From Nemertoderma westbladi (Eukaryota; Xenacoelomorpha; Nemertodermatida; Nemertodermatidae), in contig JAUCBJ010007554.1 of the NCBI GenBank assembly GCA_032718475.1, positions 1 through 64,000 on the forward strand: 64,000 bases of DNA, in the 5' to 3' direction. The position numbers were made by a program, and so were the translations under genes. Under the pieces are notes generated by a model. That model made no database searches and had not been told where the DNA came from. It was given only the letters and a program-made list of their open reading frames with translations. This document shows, in pieces, positions 11,737 through 22,400 of the stretch (the stretch's first letter is position 1; each line of letters starts with the position of its first letter).

Positions 11737-12956
11737 TGTTCGCGCTTTTAAGACCTTTGGCAGTTTAACCCGCCAAATCTATATGTCTTCTAAGTTATAA
11801 ATCTACTCTAGCCTATGACAAGTATTGAACACCTATAATAATTCTAACATTAGCCAAAGCCAGTCTGTGCGCGACCATTCACCCGCTGGATATACCCGGG
11901 AGACTGGATTTGGATGCTTTAATTTGATTGCGGTGCAGGCCTACTGTACTATTCGATTGATCGTTAATATATAATCTCTGACAAATATTATTCACTTTCG
12001 GGAAATATTACCAGTTCCTTTAGGACGTGGCGCTCTATCTATTTAAACAGAGCTATGACTTACACTATACACAACAGTATGTCTTATAGATCACCAAAGT
12101 GCATTCTTTAGGAAATGCTTTGTTACTCGGTCAAGCACACACAGACTATTGCACACAACTGCACACTGAATTGCCGACATTCACTGATTTTAATCATATA
12201 TAAAGAGAATAACAACCGACATTTGTAGGGCCTATTAAGTAGCATTGAACTCACTACAAACCACGATAATGTATGTTGCAAATTGTTATATGTAACCGGT
12301 CTCTCTAACCTTAGTGTATCAAGAAGATTGGGTTTTCGGATCGTTATCAATATTCTTCCCAATAATAATATGTAAACGAACGATACAATTAACAACACAG
12401 TAAATAGCAGTAAATAATGCGGCGAAAAGCAGTTTACGTCAGGGTGCTTAATCAGATGCCGAGGTGCAAAACCGTGATAACCGTTTGATGATCTTATAAT
12501 TAAAGACGCTCTAATGTCAGAAAACATTCCCCGGCCGGTGTTCTAGGCGTGGGGGAAACGTCAGTACTAAACCCTGTAATTCTGCTGTACAGCTTTTACA
12601 CAAAGAGGGAATCTCTGATTGGTCGAATGGCAAAGAGCTCCACGTGGACACAGCTGATAGATGTCGTCATTTTGAGCTGAGCAGAACAAAGAACCAAGGC
12701 AAGGCTCCGGGCAAGCTACACATGTAAAGCTCAGCCGTTAGCTGTCGTCATAGTAACGACACTGTTTCAAGAGGATCTAGGGCGTTGCGTCATAGAATTG
12801 CTAATTATGTCCTCTAAAGTACACATACAGAAGAAATAGCTTTTATGGCCCCTAAAAACACCGGTACAGCAATGACACGGCCTTTTATGCCTGCTAAACC
12901 AACTACAGAGTACTTTACGGGGAAAATGACCGGGCAATTCCGCAAAAGCTTTTACA
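11737..12956 (-). repeat. 5' LTR of the BEL/Pao element
   Basis: 1220-bp partner of 1330-2549, with the same TG...CA ends and about five substitutions in total. It is flanked on the right by the GAATC target copy, which is also the first five bases of the following satellite unit. Confidence 0.93.
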
Positions 12957-15900
12957 GAATCCGTGTTTTACACCCCTTCCCGGATACAATAAAACTTGGA
13001 AATTAACTTGAATCCGTGTTTTACACCCCTTCCAGGATCCAATAAAACTTGGTAATTAACTTTAATCCGTGTTTTACACCCCTTCCCGGATCCAATAAAA
13101 CTTGGTAATTAACTTGAATCCGCGTTTTATACCCCTTCTCGGATCCAATAAAACTTGGAAATTAACTTGAATCCGTGTTTTACACCCCTTCCAGGATCCA
13201 ATAAAACTTGGTAATTAACTTTAATCCGTGTTTTACACCCCTTCCCGGATCCAATAAAACTTGGTAATTAACTTGAATCCGCGTTTTATACCCCTTCTCG
13301 GATCCAATAAAACTTGGAAATTAACTTGAATCCGTGTTTTACACCCCTTCCAGGATCCAATAAAACTTGGTAATTAACTTGAATCCGTGTTTTACACCCC
13401 TTCCCGGATCCAATAAAACTTGGTAATTAACTTGAATCCACGTTTTACACCCCTTCCCGGATACATAAACTTGGTAAATAAATTGAATCCGCGTTTTACA
13501 CCCCTTCCCGGATCCAATAGAACTTGGTAATTAACTTGAATCCGCGTTTTACACCCCTTCCCGGATACATAAACTTGGTAAATAAATTGAATCCGCGTTT
13601 TACACCCCTTCCCGGATCCAATAAAACTTGGTAATTAACTTGAATCCGCGTTTTACACCCCTTCCCGGATAAATAAACTTGGTAAATAAATTGAATCCGC
13701 GTTTTACAGCCCTTCCCGGATACATCAACTTGGTAATTAACTTGAATCCGCGTTTTATAGCCCTTCTCGGATCCAATAAAACTTGGAAATTAACTTGAAT
13801 CCGTGTTTTACACCCCTTCCAGGATCCAATAAAACTTGGTAATTAACTTTAATCCGTGTTTTACACCCCTTCCCGGATCCAATAAAACTTGGTAATTAAC
13901 TTGAATCCACGTTTTACACCCCTTCCCGGATACATAAACTTGGTAAATAAATTGAATCCGCGTTTTACACCCCTTCCCGGATCCAATAGAACTTGGTAAT
14001 TAACTTGAATCCGCGTTTTACACCCCTTCCCGGATACATAAACTTGGTAAATAAATTGAATCCGCGTTTTACACCCCTTCCCGGATCCAATAAAACTTGG
14101 TAATTAACTTGAATCCACGTTTTACACCCCTTCCCGGATCCAATAAAACTTTGTAATTAACTTGAATCCACGTTTTACACCCCTTCCCGGATCCAATAAA
14201 CTTGGTAATTAACTTGAATCCGCGTTTTATACCCCTTCTCGGATCCAATAAAACTTGGAAATTAACTTGAATCCGTGTTTTACACCCCTTCCAGGATCCA
14301 ATAAAACTTGGTAATTAACTTTAATCCGTGTTTTACACCCCTTCCCGGATCCAATAAAACTTGGTAATTAACTTGAATCCACGTTTTACACCCCTTCCCG
14401 CGGATACATAAACTTGGTAAATAAATTGAATCCGCGTTTTACACCCCTTCCCGGATCCAATAGAACTTGGTAATTAACTTGAATCCGCGTTTTACACCCC
14501 TTCCCGGATACATAAACTTGGTAAATAAATTGAATCCGCGTTTTACACCCCTTCCCGGATCCAATAAAACTTGGCAATTAACTTGAATCCACGTTTTACA
14601 CCCCTTCCCGGATCCAATAAAACTTTGTAATTAACTTGAATCCACGTTTTACACCCCTTCCCGGATCCAATAAACTTGGTAATTAACTTGAATCCGCGTT
14701 TTATACCCCTTCTCGGATCCAATAAAACTTGGAAATTAACTTGAATCCGTGTTTTACACCCCTTCCAGGATCCAATAAAACTTGGTAATTAACTTGAATC
14801 CACGTTTTACACCCCTTCTCGGATCCAATAAACTTGGTAATTAACTTGAATCCGCGTTTTATACCCCTTCTCGGATCCAATAAAACTTGGAGATTAACTT
14901 GAATCCGTGTTTTACACCCCTTCCCGGATCCAATAAACTTGGTAATTAACTTGAATCCACGTTTTACACCCCTTCCCGGATCCAATAAACTTGGTAATTA
15001 ACTTGAATCCGCGTTTTATACCCCTTCTCGGATCCAATAAAACTTGGAAATTAACTTGAATCCGTGTTTTACACCCCTTCCAGGATCCAATAAAACTTGG
15101 TAATTAACTTGAATCCACGTTTTACACCCCTTCTCGGATCCAATAAACTTGGTAATTAACTTGAATCCGCGTTTTATACCCCTTCTCGGATCCAATAAAA
15201 CTTGGTAATTAACTTTAATCCGTGTTTTACACCCCTTACCGGATTTAGTAACACATGGTAATTAACTTGAATCCGTGTTTTACACCCCTTCTCGGATCCA
15301 ATACAACTTGGTAATTAACTTGAATCCACGTTTTACACCCCTTCTCGGATCCAATAAAACTTGGTAATTAACTTGAATCCGTGTTTTACACCCCTTCCCG
15401 GATCCAATAAACTTGGTAATTAACTTGAATCCACGTTTTATACCCCTTCTGGATCCAATAAAACTTTGTAATTAGCTTGAATCCGCGTATTACACCCCTT
15501 CCCGGATCCAGTAACACATGGTAATTTAACTTGAATCCGCGTTTTATACCCCTTCTCGGATCCAATAAAACTTGGTAATTAACTTGAATCCGTGTTTTAC
15601 ACCCCTTCCCGGATCCAATAAACTTGGTAATTAACTTGAATCCGCGTTTTACACCCCTTCCCGGATCCAATAAAACTTGGTAATTAACTTGAATCCGTGT
15701 TTTACACTCCATTTCGGACCCAATAAAACTTGGTAATTAACGTAAATCCGTGTTTTACACTCCATTCCGGACCCAATAAAACTTGGTAATTAACGTAAAT
15801 CCGTGTTTTACACCCCTTCCCGGATCCAATAAAACTTGGTAATTAACTTGAATCCGTGTTTTACACCCCTTCCCGGATCCAATAAACTTGGTAATTAACT

Positions 15901-18075
15901 TGAATCCGCGTTTTACACCCCTTCCCGGACCCAATAAAACTTGGTAATTAACGTAAATCCGTGTTTTACACCCCTTCCCGGATCCAATAAAAAATGGTAA
16001 TTAACTTGAATCCGTGTTTTACACCCCTTCCCGGATCCAATAAAACTCGGTAATTAACTTGAATCCGTGTTTTACACCCCTTCCCGGATCCAATAAACTT
16101 TGTAATTAACTTGAATCCGCGTTTTACACCCCTTCCCGGATCCAATAAAACTTTGTAATTAACGTAAATCCGTGTTTTACACCCCTTCCCGGATCCAATA
16201 TACTTGGTAATTAACTTGAATCCGCGTTTTACACCCCTTCCCGGATCCAATAAAACTCGGTAATTAGCATGAATCCGCGTTTTGCACCCCTTCTCGGATC
16301 CAATAAAACTTGGTAATAAACCTGAATCCGCGTTTTACACCCCTTCCCGGATCCATCAAAACTTGGTAATTAACTTGAATCCGCGTTTTACACCCCTTAA
16401 CTTGAATCCGCGTTTTACACCCCTTCCCGGATCCAATAAAACTCGGTAATTAGCATGAATCCGCGTTTTACACCCCTTCTCGGATCCAATAAAACTTGGT
16501 AATAAACCTGAATCCGCGTTTTACACCCCTTCCCGGATCCATCAAAACTTGGTAATTAACTTGAATCCGCGTTTTACACCCCTTAACTTGAATCCGCGTT
16601 TTACACCCCTTCCCGGATCCAATAAACTTGGTAATTAACTTGAATCCGCGTTTTACACCCCTTCCCGGATCCAATGAAACTTGGTAATTAACTTGAATTC
16701 GCGTTTTACACCCTTTCCCGGATCCAATAAAACTTGGTAAATAAATTGAATCCGCGTTTTACACCCCTTCCCGGATCCAATACAACTTGGTAATAAACCT
16801 GAATCCGTATTTTACACCCAATCCCGGATTCAGTAGAATTATGAATCCGCGTTTTAATTAATAAAACGAAAATCCGTGTTTTACACTCCATTCCGGGTCC
16901 AATAAAACTTGGTAATTAACGTAAATCCGTGTTTTACACTCCATTCCGGATCCAACAAAACTTGATAATTAACGAAAATCCGTGTTTTACACTCCATTCC
17001 GGATCCAACAAAACTTGGTAATTCACGAAAATCCGTATTTTACACTCCGTTCCGGATCCAACAAAACATGGTAATTAACGTAAATCCGTGTTTTACACTC
17101 CATTCCGGATCAAATAAAACTTGGTAATTAACGTAAATCCGTGTTTTACACTCCATTCCGGATCCAACAAAACTTGATAATTAACGTAAATCCGTGTTTT
17201 ACACTCCATTCCGGATCCAATAAAACTTGGTAATTAACGAAAATCCGTGTTTTACACTCCGTTCCGGATCCAACAAAACTTGGTAATTAACGTAAATCCG
17301 TGTTTTACACTCCATTCCGGATCCAACAAAACTTGGTAATTAACGAAAATCCGTGTTTTACACTCCATTCCGGACCCAATAAAACTTGGTAATTAACGTA
17401 AATCCGTGTTTTACACTCCATTCCGGATCCAATAAAACTTGGTAATTAACGTAAATCAGTGTTTTACAATCCATTCCGGAACAAACAAAACTTGGTAATT
17501 AACGTAAATCCGTGTTTTACACTCCATTCCGGATCCAATAAAACTTGGTAATTAACGAAAATCCGTGTTTTACACTCCATTTCGGACCCAATAAAACTTG
17601 GTAATTAACGTAAATCCGTGTTTTACACTCCATTCCGGATCCAATAAAACTTGGTAATTAACGTAAATCCGTGTTTTACACTCCATTCCGGATCCAGCAA
17701 AACCTGGTAATTCAAGAAAATCCGTGTTTTACACTCCATTCCGGATCCAATAAAAATTGGTAATTAATGTAAATCCGTGTTTTACACTCCATTCCGGATC
17801 CAATAAAAATTGGTAATTAACGTAAATCCGTGTTTTACACTCCATTCCGGATCCAATAAAACTTGGTAATTAACGTAAATCCGTGTTTTACACCCCTTTC
17901 CGGATCCAATAAAACTTGGTAATTAACTAGAATCCGCGTTTTACACCCCTTCCCGGATTCAGTAGAAATATGAATCCGCATTTTACACTCCGTTCAGGAT
18001 TTAGTCTAAAACATGAATCCGCGCTTTACACTCCGTTCCGGATTTGAAAAAAAGGCCAATCCGCGTTTTACACAC
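12957..18075. repeat. 53-bp satellite array, about 96 copies, two subfamilies
   Basis: Tandem units begin GAATCCGCGTTTTACACCCC and end in ACTTGGTAATTAACTT. From 12957 to about 16850 units have TTGAATCC with ACCCCTTCCCGG. From about 16860 to 17890 they change to CGTAAATCC with ACTCCATTCCGG. The last units (17930-18075) are degenerate and shortened. Within the first block a multi-unit group repeats as a higher-order unit. Several minus-strand ORFs across it (for example 15386-15712) exist only because the unit lacks stops in phase; they are not genes. Confidence 0.95.
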
Positions 18076-19317
18076 GGTTACGGATTCGGTAAATTTAGCA
18101 GAGCAGATTACACCCTAAAAATGTAAATTCAGTCGATTTCCGTAGGGACAATGTTAAATGATAGAATCCGGATCCGCGTTTTACTCTGACCCTATAAATT
18201 GTCAAATATGGACCATTAACCGGTTAGATTTGCAATTTTAGCTGGTTAATCAGTGCATATGAACAAATTATTGCGTGAGTGTGTCCAAAATGGTCCAAAA
18301 GAGTCTCACATACATAACGGAGGTATTCTATCAGAAAATGCGAACTGATGCAGATTTAGATCATCACATCCATTTCTTAGATAGTTTTGCCATTAATTTC
18401 AAAATTCAACATATTTAAAAAATCAAGTACGGGACATTGGTCAATATGGTTGGCATTGACCCATATGTTTATATATATATTATGTATGATTATACTCGAA
18501 TAATAATTATAATACGTACAAATCCATACTAATCATAACACCAGGGAAAAGGGCTCTTAGAGTTAAGTTGAGATATTATGTGAAATAGACGACTCTGGGT
18601 TTTATACGAAATATAAAGAGTTCATTACAATGTCATATATAATTTAATTAATTAGGACTAATCATGAAACTTATTACGAAAGCAACAAATACCCCAAAAG
18701 CACACAATACAAGACACAAACTGATTAAGCTTAGTTACTCAACGTAAGTTGTTATGGAAACACAATGTGCATCCAAATACTGAGGTTAGCATTGGCTAAT
18801 TAACTTGTGAACATAAAGTAAAATATTACATTGTAGAAGAAAATAAAGCCAGCAATATAATAACTGCAACTGCTTCAACAGTTGAAACATATTGAATTCA
18901 TAAAACTATGTATTCCGTTACGTTAACACACGCAATCTTTGTATCACTTACCAAGAAGCGTTACGTTAACACACGCAATCTTTGTATCACTTACCAAGAA
19001 GATCAACTTTATCAGGATGACAGGCTACTGCCTGGGAAACTATACCGTTTTACAAACTCAACACAGATCAATCTGCTTAATTATTCTGTTACTATATCCG
19101 AAGTTACAAACAAATTACTTACGGGTCCTAAATGAAACGAACTGTGGAAAAACCGACCAGAATAAAATATATTATATAAGTTTCATAAAAAAAACACCAG
19201 CACACTTTACCAGACGGCATCAACCTTCTAAGAATATATAAATATGGATATGGAATATTCTAGAACCAATAATGATCATATTGCAGGATCTCTATGTTAC
19301 TTTAGTTAGCCATCAGG
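18076..19317 (-). other. 3' flank, possible 3' UTR, of the GRP94 gene
   Basis: AT-rich sequence downstream of the GRP94 stop codon. The only notable structure is a 43-bp tandem duplication at about 18918-18999. Small plus-strand ORFs across that duplication have no recognised similarity. I did not find a convincing AATAAA on the minus strand close to the stop. Confidence 0.4.
18918..18999 (-). repeat. Two-copy 43-bp duplication containing a consensus 5' splice site
   Basis: The unit reads, on the minus strand, CTTCTTGGTAAGTGATAC and onward; its acttac complement is at 18946 and 18989. Each copy has a strong donor-like TTG|GTAAGTGA. It lies about 330 bp past the GRP94 stop codon. Whether either donor is used is unknown. 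Confidence 0.75.
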
Positions 19318-19497
19318 TCACAAATCTTCTCTTTCAAAAACTACAGAGTCATCGGTTGTTCCGTCCTCATCACCTTTCTCTCCATCATCAGGTTTAGATT
19401 CAACATCACCCTCTACAGTTTCTTCATTAACTTCTTCGGCACTTTCTTCTTCTTTAGGCTCCTCTTCTTCTTCACCAAAGTCTTCCTCTTCCTCGAC
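19318..19497 (-). CDS. HSP90B1: GRP94 terminal coding exon
   Basis: Acceptor GTGTAG before GTCGAGGAA. Encodes a 59-residue acidic tail, [10 protein letters not shown] to VVFEREDL, then TGA at 19318-19320. Acidic stretches and a terminal DEL-like tetrapeptide are usual for GRP94; here it is REDL rather than KDEL. Confidence 0.93.
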   Translation of the reverse strand, partial: VEEEEDFGEEEEEPKEEESAEEVNEETVEGDVESKPDDGEKGDEDGTTDDSVVFEREDL

Positions 19498-22400
19498 CTA
19501 CACGACAAACAATGTTAGATAGTAACTTATTCTGAACTTCTCTAGGATCTACTTCATCCAACTGTGTAAAGTAAATTACGGGGCTCGAGTTTTATCCCAG
19601 TCCCGCACGCTTAGAGTTTAACTTTTACTGTTATTCCGTTTGGATCCTAATTTAACTTACTGTTGCGTTTGGATCCTAATTTAACTTACTATTCCGTTTG
19701 GATCCTAATTTAACTTACTGTTGCGTTTGGATCCTAGTTGAACTTACTGTTGCGTTTGGATCCTAGTTTAATTTACTGTTCCATTTGGATCCTAATTTAA
19801 CTTACTGTTGCGTTTGAATCCTAGTTTAACTTACTGTTGCGTTTGGATCCTAGTTTAACTTACTGTTGCGTTTGGATCCTAGTTTAACTTACTGTTGCGT
19901 TTGGATCCTAGTTTAACTTACTGTTGCGTTTGGATCCTAGTTTAATTTACTGTTCCATTTGGATCCTAATTTAACTTACTGTTGCGTTTGGATCCTAGTT
20001 TAACTTACTGTTCCATTTGGATCCTAGTTTAACTTACTGTTGCGTTTGGATCCTAGTTTAATTTACAGTTGCGTTTGGATCCTAGTTTAACTTACTGTTG
20101 CGTTTGGATCCTAGTTGAACTTACTATTGCGTTTGGATCCCAGTTTAACTTACTGTTGCGTTTGGATCCTAATTTAACTTACTGTTGCGTTTGGATCCTA
20201 GTTTAATTTACTGTTGCGTTTGGATCCTAGTTTAACTTACTGTTGCGTTTGGATCCTAGTTCAACTTACTGTTGCGTTTGGATCCTAGTTCAACTTACTG
20301 TTGCGTTTGGATCCTAGTTTAACTTACTGTTGCGTTTGGATCCTAGTTTAACTTACTGTTGCGTTTGAATCCTAGTTTAACTTACTGTTGTGTTTGAATC
20401 CTAGTTTAACTTACTGTTGCGTTTGGATCCTAGTTTAACTTACTGTTGCGTTTGGATCCTAGTTTAACTTACTGTTGCGTTTGGATCCTAGTTGAACTTA
20501 CTATTGCGTTTGGATCCCAGTTTAACTTACTGTTGCGTTTGGATCCTAATTTAACTTACTGTTGCGTTTGGATCCTAGTTCAACTTACTGTTGCGTTTGG
20601 ATCCTAGTTTAACTTACTGTTGCGTTTGGATCCTAGTTTAATTTACTGTTGAGTTAGGATCCTAGTTTAACTTACTGTTGCGTTTGGATCCTAGTTAAAT
20701 TTACTGTTGCGTTTGGATCCTAGTTTAACTTACTGTTGCGTTTGGATCCTAGTTTAACTTACTGTTGCGTTTGGATCCTAGTTTAACTTACTGTTGCGTT
20801 TGGATCCTAGTTTAACTTACTGTTGTGTTTGGATCCTAGTTTAATTTACTGTTGCGTTTGGATCCTAATTTAACTTACTGTTGCGTTTGGATCCTAGTTT
20901 AATTTACTGTTGCGTTTGGATCCTAGTTTAACTTACTGTTGCGTTTGGATCCTAGTTTAACTTACTGTTGCGTTTGGATCCTAGTTTAACTTACTGTTGC
21001 GTTTGGATCCTAGTTTAACTTACTGTTGCGTTTGGATCCTAGTTTAACTTACTGTTGCGTTTGGATCCTAGTTTAACTTACTGTTGCGTTTGGATCCAGG
21101 TCTAGAGATAACCGTAGCATCCGTTCGATACGTCCAGCAAACTCAGGAAGATCGCGCAAAATGAAACCCGATCGCAAAGTCGCCGTTTCAAACAGAATGA
21201 AGGCGAGATCCTTTGTTGTCTGGCTTTCTTTGTCAGTCTAAAGGAGACAATATGGAAAAAAATGTTACGCGAAAATAGCGCAGAAAATAGATATACATAT
21301 ATATAGATATAGATTGTCTACAATATCGGCGAAATAATCAAATCAATAAAATCAATGGCAGAAAATCACTGGGATAAATAAATCAGGTTTGATGGACTTT
21401 ATGATTGAGTAAGGAATGACCCACCTCTACTTTTGCTTTAAGTTCCTTTATGAGGGGGTGTCTGGGGTTGATCTCGAGAGTCCGTTTCTGACTGCCGTAG
21501 TACAAATTATTTGGGTCGTCGCTCTTACTGTAGGCTTGCGCTTTCATTATGCGTTCCATGTTGCCGGACCACCCATACTGGGCGGCGACAAGGGCACAAG
21601 GAGAGTCAGTCAGGCGTTCGGAGATCCGAGCTTTCTCGATCTAAATACAATAATAAGTTAGTGGTAGACTAATACCAGTACTGGTACCACATACAGTAGT
21701 AGGTTATGGCACCACAGAAAAGTAGTAGGTGGTGGTTTCAAAAGCAGTTGAAAAAGCTAAAAAGCAGTATCACAGTGAGTAAGTGTTAGAGCGGGCTGTA
21801 AAATTTACGCCAAACAGTACCGGCACCACGTAACTGATACGTGAACTTACATAATCCTTTAGTCCATCCTCCTGCAACCAGAACTTACATAATCCTTTAG
21901 TCCATCCTCCTGCAACCAGAACTTACATAATCCTTTAGTCCATCCTCCTGCAACCAGAACTTACATAATCCTTTAGTCCATCCTCCTGCAACCAGAACTT
22001 ACATAATCCTTTAGTCCATCCTCCTGCAACCAGAACTTACATAATCCTTTAGTCCATCCTCCTGCAACCAGAACTTACATAATCCTTTAGTCCATCCTCC
22101 TGCAACCAGAACTTACATAATCCTTTAGTCCATCCTCCTGCAACCAGAACTTACATAATCCTTTAGTCCATCCTCCTGCAACCAGAACTTACATAATCCT
22201 TTAGTCCATCCTCCTGCAACCAGAACTTACATAATCCTTTAGTCCATCCTCCTGCAACCAGAACTTACATAATCCTTTAGTCCATCCTCCTGCAACCAGA
22301 ACTTACATAATCCTTTAGTCCATCCTCCTGCAACCAGAACTTACATAATCCTTTAGTCCATCCTCCTGCAACCAGAACTTACATAATCCTTTAGTCCATC

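Larger units (their letters stand above)
1330..12956 (-). mobile_element. BEL/Pao-type LTR retrotransposon, internally deleted, full length by LTRs
   Basis: The element is bounded by two 1220-bp direct repeats (1330-2549 and 11737-12956), each starting TG and ending CA. Both ends are flanked by the 5-bp duplication GAATC (1325-1329 and 12957-12961). The coding strand is minus, so 11737-12956 is the 5' LTR. By eye the two LTRs differ at about five positions (0.4%), so insertion is recent. The internal region has one large ORF (gag plus protease) and about 3 kb downstream with no recognisable integrase. Reverse transcriptase and RNase H are missing, so the copy must have moved with enzymes supplied in trans. 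Assignment to BEL/Pao rests on the gag, zinc-knuckle and protease sequence. Confidence 0.93.

Noticed and set aside
14386-16891. Several minus-strand ORFs of 60-108 codons
   Set aside because: Translation of the 53-bp satellite; broken wherever unit length varies.
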